Positions 42,199 to 52,159 of a stretch of DNA of 64,000 nt are shown piece by piece. Numbering within the stretch: the stretch's first letter is position 1; every line of letters begins with the position of its first letter. The stretch spans positions 1 to 64,000 of the forward strand of contig NZ_QRHA01000008.1 of assembly GCF_003367475.1 (NCBI RefSeq). The letters are read 5' to 3'. Under the pieces are notes generated by a model that saw only the letters and a list, made by a program, of their open reading frames with translations, was not told the origin of the DNA and did no database searches. The position numbers and the translations under genes are program-made. This DNA is from Alteromonas aestuariivivens. Lineage in GTDB: Bacteria > Pseudomonadota > Gammaproteobacteria > Enterobacterales > Alteromonadaceae.

Positions 42199-42259
42199 TG
42201 AACGACCATAACGACACAACGCATTACCGGGGCATTTGCCTCATCCAAGAAGTATTCCT

Positions 42260-42691
42260 ATGTCAAAACACTACACTCTGATAGTTGGGTCGATGCTGGG
42301 AGCATCTGAGTACGTTGCCGATGCCCTGGCCGAGCAATTGCGTGAAGCAGGTCACCAAGTGAGTATTGAACTTGAACCAGACCTCACCACCATTAACCCG
42401 GGTTCGATTTGGGTGGTTATCACCTCAACCCATGGTGCCGGCGATCTCCCTGACAACATTCAATCGTTTGCGGCCCAACTTAAAAGTTCCAAACTTTCAC
42501 AGGTAAATGCCTTTGTGATTGGCCTTGGCGACAGCAGTTACGATACTTTCTGCTATGGAGCAAAAACCATTGAAACTCTCTTGCAACAAAGTGGCGCGAC
42601 CTTGTTAGATGCCCCGCTTCACATCGATGTACTTGACCACCCCATTCCTGAAGAAAAAGCTGTGGAATGGTTTGAAAGCCGTTTGGCGTGA
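42260..42691 (+). CDS. mioC: flavodoxin-like protein MioC
   Basis: A 143-residue flavodoxin. The FMN phosphate loop is GSMLGASEYVADAL, followed by WVVITSTHGAGDLPDN and GLGDSSYDTFC; these match E. coli MioC, which lies next to oriC. In E. coli it takes part in biotin synthase activity and its transcription affects oriC. ATG 42260 begins the family homology. Here three genes stand between it and oriC. Confidence 0.9.
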   Translation: MSKHYTLIVGSMLGASEYVADALAEQLREAGHQVSIELEPDLTTINPGSIWVVITSTHGAGDLPDNIQSFAAQLKSSKLSQVNAFVIGLGDSSYDTFCYGAKTIETLLQQSGATLLDAPLHIDVLDHPIPEEKAVEWFESRLA

Positions 42692-42699
42692 AGTAACCC

Positions 42700-43371
42700 G
42701 TGTATACCCAGGCCGAAATTGACGCACTCAACACACCGCTGTGCAACGAATCCCGCGTACTCTATTGTCTGGGTTTGCGGCCCTGGGTCAATCCAGCCAC
42801 TGCGACCACAGAGCCGCTAAACTACAAGATTCTGCTTTCACTGCTTAACGGTGAACATAGTCAGTCTGCCGAGCGCCCTTTTACATTAGGGCGCCAAATT
42901 AACCGGTTGCTTAAAAAACTCGAAAATGCGGGCCTGATAGCCCTCCCCACAGAGCTAACGTTTGAGCAGAATCTCAATGGTAAAGTCATCATACTGCCAC
43001 TAACCCTGGTTGAAACTCAGCAATACGCGCAACTTCACCAGACAAGCTTTGCCATCTCGGTTCAATGGAAACCTGAACAGGAGCTGTACCAGGAACTGGC
43101 GGCATTACTGGGGATCATTGAGCACGAATACAACCAGGAAGACGTGGGCGAATTTATTGCCTACTGGTTGGGTCGTCCGCAGGCAGTGTTTAGCCAGTTC
43201 CAGTGGACACAAAAATTTGCCTACGCCATAAAACGCAAACGCACCGCCATGGGAATGGTTCCGGTCAAGAAAGTTGGAACCCAACAGGTGTCAGTTGCAC
43301 CAACCCTCGAAGCCGACGATAATGCCCGTAAGTTAGTTGAAAAATATTCGTCTTCCAAAAAGGCGCCGTAA
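42700..43371 (+). CDS. DnaT-like primosomal protein
   Basis: A 223-residue protein. The C-terminal part (about 145-185: DVGEFIAYWLGRPQAVFSQFQWTQKFAYAIKRKR) aligns by eye with the DNA-binding end of E. coli DnaT (FIAYW, QW-QKLA). The N-terminal part (about 1-120) looks like a winged-helix replication module and differs from DnaT. The start is GTG 42700, just after mioC. The next gene encodes a DnaC-like ATPase, the usual partner, so a role in DnaB loading or restart is likely. Confidence 0.72.
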   Translation: MYTQAEIDALNTPLCNESRVLYCLGLRPWVNPATATTEPLNYKILLSLLNGEHSQSAERPFTLGRQINRLLKKLENAGLIALPTELTFEQNLNGKVIILPLTLVETQQYAQLHQTSFAISVQWKPEQELYQELAALLGIIEHEYNQEDVGEFIAYWLGRPQAVFSQFQWTQKFAYAIKRKRTAMGMVPVKKVGTQQVSVAPTLEADDNARKLVEKYSSSKKAP

Positions 43372-43376
43372 CCATT

Positions 43377-44198
43377 ATGCAGAACCTGAAAGACAAGATA
43401 GACCGTCTGGCCCGGGCGTTAGGAAAAGCACCGGAAAAAAACGACGAATACATCGACTACAAAACCCTGCGAAAACAATACGAACAGCAAGCCAATGCAG
43501 AGGTTTCACAACTTCAGCAACGGACTAAAAAAGAACGCATCAGCGCTCTTCACGGGCGTTCGGATCTGAATCCCAAATGGACTTTTGCCAACCTGGTTGA
43601 AGACAGTGACGACGTCATTGAAGCGGTCAGCATCGCACGTTCATTTATCGCCGCTCATGATGATGCAGCATGGCGTCAGGCAGGCTCCCATATGATGCTG
43701 TTTTACGGCGATTACGGTCGGGGCAAGTCACACATTGCCGGCGCCATCGCTCATCAGCTAATCGATCAGTTTGAAATTACCGTACTCTACCGGCAGCTTT
43801 CAACCTTACTGGAAATGCGCTATTTTTCTTATGATTTCAGTGCCCAGGACAACATAAGCCAAAAATTCCGTGAAGCTAACCAGGAACTTCTCGACGTCGA
43901 TCTGCTGATCCTTGACGAAGTTTGTGTCAACGAAACCGTTTTAAAAAAGAACACTCAAAGCTGGCTCGGCAATCTGTTGCGCCAACGGCTGGTTAACAAG
44001 AAAAACTGCATTTTAATCACTAACCACAACCTCGCAGAACTGGAACACGCTTTAGGCCGTTATTGCTTTGAATCGATAAAGGAATACGATACCTACAAGG
44101 TACGCTTTTCAGGCCCAAGCCGCCGTGAAGGGCTGATTCCGGAACCTGCTGAAAGTCAGGATGTCACCCCAAGGTATCAGCCCAATCAGGTGCGCTGA
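43377..44198 (+). CDS. DnaC-like helicase-loader ATPase
   Basis: A 273-residue AAA+ protein. Walker A is GDYGRGKSHIAG (about 116-127), Walker B LLILDEV (about 176-182) and sensor I LITNHN (about 220). An N-terminal helical, charged region (1-60) precedes the ATPase, as in DnaC, where it contacts DnaB. It follows the DnaT-like gene by 5 bp. Most bacteria use DciA; DnaC/DnaT are thought to be domesticated phage genes, so finding them beside oriC is notable. Confidence 0.8.
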   Translation: MQNLKDKIDRLARALGKAPEKNDEYIDYKTLRKQYEQQANAEVSQLQQRTKKERISALHGRSDLNPKWTFANLVEDSDDVIEAVSIARSFIAAHDDAAWRQAGSHMMLFYGDYGRGKSHIAGAIAHQLIDQFEITVLYRQLSTLLEMRYFSYDFSAQDNISQKFREANQELLDVDLLILDEVCVNETVLKKNTQSWLGNLLRQRLVNKKNCILITNHNLAELEHALGRYCFESIKEYDTYKVRFSGPSRREGLIPEPAESQDVTPRYQPNQVR

Positions 44199-44265
44199 AC
44201 ATTTAATTTAAACCTTTCAGGCTATTGTAGCGACAAAGTGAAAAACTACCTCGAGGAAATTCACT

Positions 44266-45030
44266 ATGTCTGCTGTTTATCGACCCCTGTTATTGCTTAT
44301 TGCCTTCGCCAGTTACGCTGCCACCGCCAAAAACATTGAACAAAGCTTTCCCGTGTCATCCGGCCAGCTTTTAACCCTGAAAACCGATCAGGGCCGCATT
44401 GAAGTACGAACCCACAGTCTCGAACAAATTGATGTTAATGTCTTTGTTGAAGGTGAACAGGAAGACGAATTTGATGTCAGTTTTACCCCTACAGGACAAG
44501 GCCTGCAAATTAATGGCGAAAAGACGTCTGAAAGCCACCACCGGCGACTTAAAGTAAGTTATGAGATAACCGTTCCTGAAAACTTCAATCTCGACCTGGA
44601 CACATCTGGAGGCTCCATCTCCATAGATGACCTGAAAGGTAACGCAGAGGCACGCACTTCTGGTGGCTCCATTGCTGTTGGAGACATAAACGGTGATGTG
44701 GAATTACACACCTCGGGCGGATCTATTCAAACTGAAAACATCTATGGTGGGATAGACGCTCACACATCAGGTGGCAGTATCCGTGTGACCTTCGCGCACC
44801 AACCCACACAAAACGCTAGTCTAAGTACATCAGGAGGCTCAATCATTGCAAAATTACCCATGGATGCCACCTTTGATCTGAATGCAAGTACCAGTGGTGG
44901 CAAAGTGCGATCCGAATTTGAAGTTCAAGGTCAGATCAGGAAGCAATCGATCCGGGGTTCCGTAAATGGTGGCGGCCCAGAGCTGGCGCTACATACATCC
45001 GGTGGAAGTGTGCGTGTGGAAAAGATCTAA
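44266..45030 (+). CDS. exported DUF4097-like beta-repeat protein
   Basis: A 254-residue protein with a signal peptide (1-21, ATAA-K) and a repetitive beta-strand body. The motif TSGGSI or a near copy recurs about every 14-20 residues from residue 110 to the end (nine copies), as in DUF4097/adhesin-like beta-helix proteins. No catalytic motif or anchor. It lies between the dnaTC pair and oriC with no obvious link to either; an extracytoplasmic structural or adhesive role is inferred. Confidence 0.75.
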   Translation: MSAVYRPLLLLIAFASYAATAKNIEQSFPVSSGQLLTLKTDQGRIEVRTHSLEQIDVNVFVEGEQEDEFDVSFTPTGQGLQINGEKTSESHHRRLKVSYEITVPENFNLDLDTSGGSISIDDLKGNAEARTSGGSIAVGDINGDVELHTSGGSIQTENIYGGIDAHTSGGSIRVTFAHQPTQNASLSTSGGSIIAKLPMDATFDLNASTSGGKVRSEFEVQGQIRKQSIRGSVNGGGPELALHTSGGSVRVEKI

Positions 45031-45036
45031 TCCACA
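45015..45036. promoter_or_regulatory. two near-consensus DnaA boxes at the left edge of oriC
   Basis: TGTGGAAAA (45015-45023, minus strand) and TAATCCACA (45028-45036, plus strand), each one mismatch from the consensus, overlapping the end of the DUF4097 gene. Confidence 0.4.
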
Positions 45037-45051
45037 GTGAGATCCTGATCA

Positions 45052-45076
45052 AGCCCGCCAAAAACGGGCTTTTTTT
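45052..45076 (+). terminator. intrinsic terminator before oriC
   Basis: AGCCCG (45052-45057) pairs with CGGGCT (45065-45070), followed by six more T. It ends the rightward transcript before it enters the origin. Confidence 0.8.
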
Positions 45077-45160
45077 GATCACGCCCTGGATCATACTGAC
45101 AACTTATCCCCATCTGGATCACAACTTGATCAGGCCTGTGGACAAGATCCCCCAGACCAC

Positions 45161-45169
45161 TGTGCATAA
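45161..45169 (-). promoter_or_regulatory. oriC DnaA box (TTATGCACA)
   Basis: TGTGCATAA on the plus strand; fits TTATNCACA on the minus strand. Confidence 0.72.
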
Positions 45170-45210
45170 GCTTTGATCACGATCGGGGTAATTTTTTTCA
45201 AAACTGCCAT

Positions 45211-45219
45211 TGTGGATAA
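45211..45219 (-). promoter_or_regulatory. oriC DnaA box (perfect, R1-like)
   Basis: TGTGGATAA on the plus strand; exact TTATCCACA on the minus strand, about 100 bp from the first 13-mer repeat. Confidence 0.78.
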
Positions 45220-45317
45220 AACAGCAGGTTACTCACAGGATCCGATCGGGGTTATGGATCGCTGCATCCCAAGCTTGTTAATCTTGTATTTAGCTGTTTT
45301 TATTAAAGAAAAACACA

Positions 45318-45375
45318 TTATCAACAGATCCTTCGGATCCTAATAGAAATAAAAATAAAGAGATCTAAAAAGATC
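45318..45375 (-). repeat. oriC 13-mer repeats / DNA unwinding element
   Basis: On the minus strand GATCTTTTTAGAT, GATCTCTTTATTT and GATCTGTTGATAA resemble the E. coli L/M/R 13-mers. All begin with GATCT and sit in strongly A/T-rich DNA. Confidence 0.68.
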
Positions 45376-45437
45376 TTAAAGATATTAGCCACGATCCTGT
45401 TTGCTTCGCACAAATGGAATTGAAGAAAATTTAACCG

Positions 45438-45466
45438 TTTTCTTTGTCTGATAACTTAGCTAAAAT
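45438..45466 (+). promoter_or_regulatory. mnmG promoter
   Basis: TTTTCT (45438-45443), a 17-bp spacer and TAAAAT (45461-45466), 82 bp before the mnmG ATG. In E. coli gidA transcription next to oriC helps initiation; the placement here is the same. Confidence 0.5.
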
Positions 45467-45548
45467 ACGCGCCCCTTTTTAGCACCTCGCTATTTTCCAG
45501 CAGTTAGCTAATAAATTTGACCAGGTTCGTTTTTGTTTGAGGTTAACC

Positions 45549-47450
45549 ATGTTCTATCAACAAGAGTTTGATGTCATCGTTGTCGGTGGCGGTCACGCTG
45601 GTACTGAAGCGGCTTTAGCTGCAGCGCGCATGGGTTCGTCAACATTACTGTTAACCCACAATCTGGAAACCATTGGTCAGATGTCCTGTAATCCAGCGAT
45701 CGGTGGTATTGGCAAAGGCCACCTAGTCAAAGAAATTGACGCTCTTGGCGGGGCAATGGGACTGGCCACCGATCACGGTGGGATCCAGTTTCGCACACTC
45801 AATTCCAGTAAAGGGCCGGCAGTCCGCGCTACCCGTGCCCAGGCCGACAGATCCCTGTATCGTCTGGCAATCCGTCATGCGGTTGAAAACCAGCCCAATC
45901 TGACGCTGTTTCAGCAGAGCTGTGACGATTTGATCGTGGAGAACGATCGGGTGTGCGGTGTTGTTACTCAGATGGGCCTGAAATTCAGGGCAAAATCTGT
46001 TGTGCTCACAGCCGGAACCTTTCTGGGTGGAACCATCCACATAGGTCTTGAAAACTACCGTGGTGGCCGGGCTGGTGATCCACCATCACTGGCACTGGCT
46101 GCACGTTTGAGAGAGCTGCCATTTCGTGTTGATCGGCTGAAAACGGGTACGCCTGCCCGCCTCGATGCCCGTACACTGGATTTCAGTGTGATGCAGGCGC
46201 AACCGGGTGATGAGCCCGTGCCAGTATTCAGTTTCATGGGAAGTCGGGAAATGCATCCCCGTCAGATCTCGTGTTACATCACACACACCAACGAAAGAAC
46301 CCACGAGATCATTCGCGGCGGTCTGGATCGTTCACCCATGTTTACCGGTGTTATCGAAGGTATCGGGCCGCGTTATTGCCCCAGTATTGAAGATAAAATT
46401 ACCCGTTTCGCCGATAAATCTTCACATCAGATTTTCGTTGAGCCGGAAGGGCTTAACAGCATTGAAGTCTACCCCAACGGCATTTCAACCAGTCTGCCGT
46501 TTGATGTGCAGGTCAACCTAGTGCGCTCGATTAAGGGGTTTGAAAATGCCCACATCATTCGCCCCGGCTACGCCATTGAGTATGATTACTTTGATCCAAG
46601 GGATCTGAAACAGACTCTGGAGACCAAATTCATTCAGGGGTTGTTTTTTGCCGGTCAAATCAATGGTACAACCGGTTATGAGGAAGCGGGAGCCCAAGGC
46701 TTGATAGCGGGCGCAAATGCGGCATTGCAGGCTGCAGGCAAGGAGCCTTTGACCTTGCGTCGAGATCAGGCGTATATGGGCGTACTCATTGACGATCTGG
46801 CGACCATGGGCACCAAAGAGCCATATCGTATGTTTACCAGCCGCGCGGAATACCGTTTGCTGCTGCGCGAAGACAATGCCGATATTCGACTGACCGCAGT
46901 AGGCCGTGAAGTTGGGCTGGTAGACGACCAACGCTGGGCTGCTTTCAATGCTAAAATTGAAATGGTTGAGCAGGAACAGCAACGACTGCGCGGGCAGTGG
47001 GTCCATCCTGAACACGCCGCCGTGTCTCAACTTAATGAGCATCTGAAAAATCCAATCAGTCGTGAGCATTCGCTGGAAGAACTGATTCGCCGCCCTGAAA
47101 TGACTTATGAGCAGCTGATGTCGATTGAGGGAATTGGCCCGGGGTTAGCCGATCCGGTTGCGGCTGAGCAGGTGGAGATCCAGATTAAGTATGCAGGTTA
47201 CATTACCCGGCAACTTGATGAAATTGCTAAAACCCAGCGGCATGAAAATACACTGTTACCAGTGGACTTTGATTTCTCAAAGATTTCCGGCCTGTCAAAC
47301 GAGGTAGTGGCGAAACTCAGTGATGCGCGCCCGGAAACTATTGGTAAGGCTGCGCGTATTTCTGGTATAACCCCGGCGGCAATTTCGTTATTGCTGGTTT
47401 ATCTGAAAAAGCACGGAATGTTGCGCAAGCAGGAGCAAAAATCAGCGTGA
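45549..47450 (+). CDS. mnmG: tRNA uridine-5-carboxymethylaminomethyl modification enzyme MnmG
   Basis: FAD-dependent partner of MnmE for U34 modification. The 633-residue protein starts [21 protein letters not shown] with the FAD-binding GxGxxG-like motif and contains [32 protein letters not shown] and the C-terminal [11 protein letters not shown] region. ATG 45549 follows GAGG by 6 bp and matches the family N-terminus. Confidence 0.98.
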   Translation: MFYQQEFDVIVVGGGHAGTEAALAAARMGSSTLLLTHNLETIGQMSCNPAIGGIGKGHLVKEIDALGGAMGLATDHGGIQFRTLNSSKGPAVRATRAQADRSLYRLAIRHAVENQPNLTLFQQSCDDLIVENDRVCGVVTQMGLKFRAKSVVLTAGTFLGGTIHIGLENYRGGRAGDPPSLALAARLRELPFRVDRLKTGTPARLDARTLDFSVMQAQPGDEPVPVFSFMGSREMHPRQISCYITHTNERTHEIIRGGLDRSPMFTGVIEGIGPRYCPSIEDKITRFADKSSHQIFVEPEGLNSIEVYPNGISTSLPFDVQVNLVRSIKGFENAHIIRPGYAIEYDYFDPRDLKQTLETKFIQGLFFAGQINGTTGYEEAGAQGLIAGANAALQAAGKEPLTLRRDQAYMGVLIDDLATMGTKEPYRMFTSRAEYRLLLREDNADIRLTAVGREVGLVDDQRWAAFNAKIEMVEQEQQRLRGQWVHPEHAAVSQLNEHLKNPISREHSLEELIRRPEMTYEQLMSIEGIGPGLADPVAAEQVEIQIKYAGYITRQLDEIAKTQRHENTLLPVDFDFSKISGLSNEVVAKLSDARPETIGKAARISGITPAAISLLLVYLKKHGMLRKQEQKSA

Positions 47451-48091
47451 GTGAAGCGGTAAATCCTCAGCAGCTACAGAGCATTTTACAATCCGGTCTT
47501 GAAACCCTTGATTGTGCACTTTCTGAAAGTCAGCAGCATCAGCTGATCAGCTATGTGGCGCTTATGCACAAGTGGAACAAGGCGTACAATCTTACTTCGG
47601 TTCGCAGCCCTGATCAGATGATGGTTAAGCATGTTCTGGATTCACTTGCCGTGATCCCGTATGTAAGCGCAAAGTGTGTGATTGATGTAGGCACTGGGCC
47701 TGGGTTACCGGGTATTCCACTGGCAATCGCCTTGCCTGAGGTTCAGTTTGTATTACTCGACAGTCTGGGTAAGCGCGTACGGTTTATGAAGCAGGTGGCT
47801 TTTGAACTGGGGCTTAAAAATGTGGAACCTGTGCATGCCCGGGTTGAAGAGCATCAACCTGATTTCCATTACGATTTAGTCCTCAGCCGCGCTTTCGCTT
47901 CGCTAAAAGATATGTTGCACTGGTGTCAGCATCTGGTAGATTCTCAGGGAGCGTTTTTGGCGCTTAAAGGGCAGTATCCGCATGACGAACTTAAGGAAGT
48001 AAGTGAACACTTTCATGTTCAAGCCGTGAACGAACTGACGGTACCTGGGTTAATTGGGGAACGCCATCTCGTCACGATCAAAAAAGCGTAA
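47447..48091 (+). CDS. rsmG: 16S rRNA m7G527 methyltransferase
   Basis: SAM-dependent enzyme (GidB). The 214-residue protein has [31 protein letters not shown] (SAM motif I), [12 protein letters not shown] and a C-terminal [13 protein letters not shown] 47447 overlaps the mnmG stop by 4 bp, so translation is coupled. Confidence 0.97.
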   Translation: MSEAVNPQQLQSILQSGLETLDCALSESQQHQLISYVALMHKWNKAYNLTSVRSPDQMMVKHVLDSLAVIPYVSAKCVIDVGTGPGLPGIPLAIALPEVQFVLLDSLGKRVRFMKQVAFELGLKNVEPVHARVEEHQPDFHYDLVLSRAFASLKDMLHWCQHLVDSQGAFLALKGQYPHDELKEVSEHFHVQAVNELTVPGLIGERHLVTIKKA

Positions 48092-48102
48092 CAGGATTCA
48101 CA

Positions 48103-48897
48103 GTGGCAAAGGTTATCGCAATAGCAAACCAGAAAGGTGGCGTGGGTAAAACCACGACAGCCGTTAATGTGGCAGCATCTATGGCAGCGACCAAGCGCAA
48201 GGTGTTGCTCATTGATCTCGACCCTCAGGGCAATGCCACCATGGGTAGCGGTGTAGACAAATACGACGTTGATGCCACCAGTTATGAGTTGTTGATCGAA
48301 GATAAACCGGTGAATGAGGTGATTGTGCCGGAAACCACCGGAAAGTACGATTTGATCGCTGCAAACGGCGACGTAACAGCGGCTGAAATCAAACTGATGG
48401 AGCTGTTTGCCCGTGAAGTACGTCTTCGAAATGCGCTGAAGCCAGTCCTCGAACACTACGATTTTATTTTTATCGACTGTCCTCCTTCTTTGAATCAATT
48501 GACCGTTAATGCGCTGGCTGCGGCCGATTCCGTGCTGGTTCCAATGCAATGTGAGTATTATGCGCTTGAGGGCCTGACTGCCCTGATGGATACTATCCAG
48601 AAGCTGGCGTCGGTGGTTAACCCCAATCTGAAAATAGAAGGGGTGCTCAGAACCATGTATGATCCCCGTAATCGCCTGGCCAACGATGTGTCTGAGCAGC
48701 TTAAACGTCATTTTGGTGAGCAGGTATACCGTACCGTGATTCCCCGTAATGTTCGGTTAGCGGAAGCGCCAAGTTTTGGTGCTCCGGCAATGTATTACGA
48801 CAAATCCTCCACTGGTGCCAAAGCCTATCTTGCGTTGGCCGGAGAGATTTTAAGACGAAGGGACAAAACATTACAGACTCCGGCCAAGGCCAGTTGA
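48103..48897 (+). CDS. parA: chromosome partitioning ATPase ParA
   Basis: A 264-residue deviant-Walker ATPase (Soj type). Motif A is KGGVGKTTTAVN near residue 10, motif A' DLDPQGNATMG and motif B FIDCPPSLNQL. No N-terminal helix-turn-helix is present, as is normal for chromosomal ParA. GTG start, 11 bp after rsmG. Acts with ParB and the parS sites in recF. Confidence 0.97.
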   Translation: MAKVIAIANQKGGVGKTTTAVNVAASMAATKRKVLLIDLDPQGNATMGSGVDKYDVDATSYELLIEDKPVNEVIVPETTGKYDLIAANGDVTAAEIKLMELFAREVRLRNALKPVLEHYDFIFIDCPPSLNQLTVNALAAADSVLVPMQCEYYALEGLTALMDTIQKLASVVNPNLKIEGVLRTMYDPRNRLANDVSEQLKRHFGEQVYRTVIPRNVRLAEAPSFGAPAMYYDKSSTGAKAYLALAGEILRRRDKTLQTPAKAS

Positions 48898-48959
48898 AGT
48901 CTGCCGCGTGACCATTCCCTGCTGGGAAACACGCCTGCGCTATAGTCATTGAGGAAACT

Positions 48960-49835
48960 ATGTCTGCAAAAAAAAGAGGACTCGGACGAGGTCTGGACGC
49001 GTTATTGGCGACCAGCCAGTCCTCAGCCCGAAAAGAAACTGACGACACGAGCAGCCCGGTTAACAGTGAATTAAGCAAGCTGCCGATTGAATTTCTTACT
49101 CCCGGCAAATATCAGCCCCGAAAAGACATGTCGCCTGAAGCGCTGGAAGAACTGGCTTCATCCATCCGTTCGCAGGGTATCATTCAACCTATCGTAGTTC
49201 GCCAGCTTGGCCATGAGCGCTATGAAATAATTGCCGGAGAACGCCGTTGGCGGGCCTCTCAGTTAGCTCAGCTTGATGTGGTTCCGTGCCTGATCAAAGA
49301 CGTTCCGGATGAAGCGGCCGTAGCCATTGCTCTGATTGAGAATATTCAGCGCGAAGATTTAAACGCTATGGAAGAAGCCCAGGCATTGGACAGGCTGATG
49401 AACGAATTTGAGCTGACCCATGCTGAAGTGGCGGAAGCGGTGGGTAAGTCCCGTACTACTGTGACTAACCTGTTGCGTCTGAATAACCTCAATGAAGACG
49501 TTAAACTTCTGGTGGAACATGGTGACATTGAAATGGGTCACGCACGTGCTTTACTGGGGCTACAGGGAGAAAGCCAGTCCGAGGCAGCACAGATCGTCTC
49601 AGGTAAAGGCCTCACAGTGAGGGATACAGAGAAGCTGGTACGTAAATTTTTGGAACCCGCAAAACCCAAACCGGAGAAAAAAATCGATCCGGATGTGCAA
49701 AGTCTGGTAACTGGACTGTCTGAACGCTTGGGTGCCCAGGTCAGCATTGACCATAACGCCAGAGGCAAGGGTAAACTTGTGATCAATTTCAATGACCTTG
49801 ATCAACTCGACGGGATCCTCTCCCGAATTGAATAA
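48960..49835 (+). CDS. parB: chromosome partitioning protein ParB
   Basis: A 291-residue centromere-binding CTPase (Spo0J type). KYQPRKDM and GERRWRASQLA (CTP-binding boxes), then ENIQREDLNAMEEAQ and the helix-turn-helix EVAEAVGKSRTTVTNLLRL that reads parS, then a C-terminal dimer domain. It follows parA by 62 bp. Its likely targets are the two 16-bp palindromes in recF, 15 kb away. Confidence 0.97.
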   Translation: MSAKKRGLGRGLDALLATSQSSARKETDDTSSPVNSELSKLPIEFLTPGKYQPRKDMSPEALEELASSIRSQGIIQPIVVRQLGHERYEIIAGERRWRASQLAQLDVVPCLIKDVPDEAAVAIALIENIQREDLNAMEEAQALDRLMNEFELTHAEVAEAVGKSRTTVTNLLRLNNLNEDVKLLVEHGDIEMGHARALLGLQGESQSEAAQIVSGKGLTVRDTEKLVRKFLEPAKPKPEKKIDPDVQSLVTGLSERLGAQVSIDHNARGKGKLVINFNDLDQLDGILSRIE

Positions 49836-49873
49836 TTTACATTTGTTTAAAAAATAAACAATGGTAGTCTAAT

Positions 49874-49901
49874 CTTCGCTCCTCGGTCCCGCAGAGCGAA
49901 G
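49874..49901. repeat. hairpin between parB and the atp promoter
   Basis: CTTCGCTC (49874-49881) pairs perfectly with GAGCGAAG (49894-49901). No T run follows on either strand, so it may be a weak transcript end or a regulatory fold. Confidence 0.45.
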
Positions 49902-49970
49902 AAGTCTTCGTCAACTATCTGTTTGCGCGTTAGTCGTTTAGCGAAATCCATTACATTATCCGACGAATGG

Positions 49971-49998
49971 TTGAAAAATATCGCTAAAACAGTATACT
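49971..49998 (+). promoter_or_regulatory. atp operon promoter
   Basis: TTGAAA (49971-49976), a 16-bp spacer and TATACT (49993-49998) in the parB-atpI gap, with a start near 50005 and a short leader to atpI. Confidence 0.7.
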
Positions 49999-50037
49999 TC
50001 TGACGCTTTTTGTTGGGCGTTAAAAAAGAGAATAAAT

Positions 50038-50436
50038 GTGGCCAGAGATTTGGCACGCCAAGGCAAATTTTTAGCAAAAAAGGGCACTGTATTTCAGCTT
50101 GTCACGGCAGCTGGCCTTACCGCATCTGCATGGGCTTTCGGTACGGCACAGCTTTCTCTGTCCGTCGCAGTAGGCGCTGTCATCAGTATTTTACCCAATT
50201 TTGTTTTTGCGTTGTTTGCATTCAGATACGCCGGTGCCAGTAAAAATTCGCTGGTAGCACGGAGTTTCAGCCAGGGTTCGAGAGTGAAACTGGCACTGAC
50301 AATACTTTTATTTGTAGTGGCATTTGTGGTGTTGGACACCCGGCCTTTGGCACTTTTTGGTGCTTTTGCCATTACAACGGTCAGCTACTGGCTGGCCCTG
50401 GTTCGTCATTTCCCGACTGGCAGTGACGAGCGATAA
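50038..50436 (+). CDS. atpI: ATP synthase subunit I
   Basis: A 132-residue membrane protein with four hydrophobic segments, first gene of the atp operon. AtpI helps assemble the c-ring. GTG start at 50038 with AAAAGAG about 10 bp upstream. Sequence is weakly conserved, as in the family; the call rests on position and topology. Confidence 0.88.
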   Translation: MARDLARQGKFLAKKGTVFQLVTAAGLTASAWAFGTAQLSLSVAVGAVISILPNFVFALFAFRYAGASKNSLVARSFSQGSRVKLALTILLFVVAFVVLDTRPLALFGAFAITTVSYWLALVRHFPTGSDER

Positions 50437-51303
<867 letters not shown>

Positions 51304-51314
51304 AAAGTTTTGTG

Positions 51315-51352
51315 CGCACAGTCCGGCCCTGGAACCGATGCTGTGCGTTTTT
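51315..51352 (+). terminator. terminator-like hairpin between atpB and atpE
   Basis: CGCACAG (51315-51321) pairs with CTGTGCG (51341-51347), followed at once by five T. It lies inside the operon and so could attenuate or mark an RNA end. A U/A-rich stretch (about 51363-51394) before atpE recalls the translation enhancer of E. coli atpE. Confidence 0.45.
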
Positions 51353-51406
51353 ACGGGTTATACCTTAATTTTTAACTTTAATATTTAACTTAAATCGGAG
51401 ACGTAA

Positions 51407-51628
<222 letters not shown>

Positions 51629-51673
51629 GACCTTACTGACATTTTTTGCGAACTTTTTTGAGGAGGGGCGATT

Positions 51674-52144
51674 GTGAACTTTAACTTCACATTCATAGGT
51701 CAATTGATCGCCTTCGTTGTGTTCGTGGTGTTCTGCATGAAGTACGTGTGGCCACCGCTGATGGCAGCGATTGAAGAGCGTCAGAAGAAGATAGCCGATG
51801 GCCTGGAAGCTTCTGAACGCGCCGAGAAAGACCTGGAACTTGCTCAGTCGAAAGCTACTGAGCAATTGAAAGAAGCGAAAGCGCAAGCAGCTGAAATTAT
51901 CGAGCAGGCCAAGAAGCGCGCCAACCAACTGGTTGACGAAGAAACGCAGAAAGGCCATGCCGAGCGGGAGAAAATCATCGCTTCCGGTTATGCCGAAGTT
52001 GAAGCTGAACGCAATCGTGCCAAAGAGGAACTGCGCAAGCAGGTTGCTGCCCTGGCAGTAGCTGGCGCCCAGCAGATCCTGCAACGTGAAATCGACGCTG
52101 AAGCACAAAACGACATTGTTGAAAAACTTGTCGCTGAGCTTTAA
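51674..52144 (+). CDS. atpF: ATP synthase subunit b
   Basis: The 156-residue peripheral stalk: an N-terminal TM (about 8-28) and a long charged coiled coil ([22 protein letters not shown]). GTG start at 51674 after GGAGGGG. Confidence 0.97.
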   Translation: MNFNFTFIGQLIAFVVFVVFCMKYVWPPLMAAIEERQKKIADGLEASERAEKDLELAQSKATEQLKEAKAQAAEIIEQAKKRANQLVDEETQKGHAEREKIIASGYAEVEAERNRAKEELRKQVAALAVAGAQQILQREIDAEAQNDIVEKLVAEL

Positions 52145-52159
52145 GAGAGGAGATGAGCC

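Larger units (their letters stand above)
45077..45396. other. chromosomal replication origin oriC (E. coli type)
   Basis: Gene-free DNA upstream of mnmG with 15 GATC sites in 320 bp (17 from 45041), more than ten times chance. DnaA boxes: perfect TGTGGATAA at 45211-45219, consensus TGTGCATAA at 45161-45169, one-mismatch boxes at 45104-45112, 45138-45146 and 45318-45326. On the mnmG side three 13-mers of the GATCTNTTNTTTT type (minus strand: 45363-45375, 45353-45365, 45318-45330) lie in A/T-rich DNA, the expected unwinding element. The order mioC side - boxes - 13-mers - mnmG matches E. coli. Dense GATC implies Dam/SeqA control. Confidence 0.85.
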
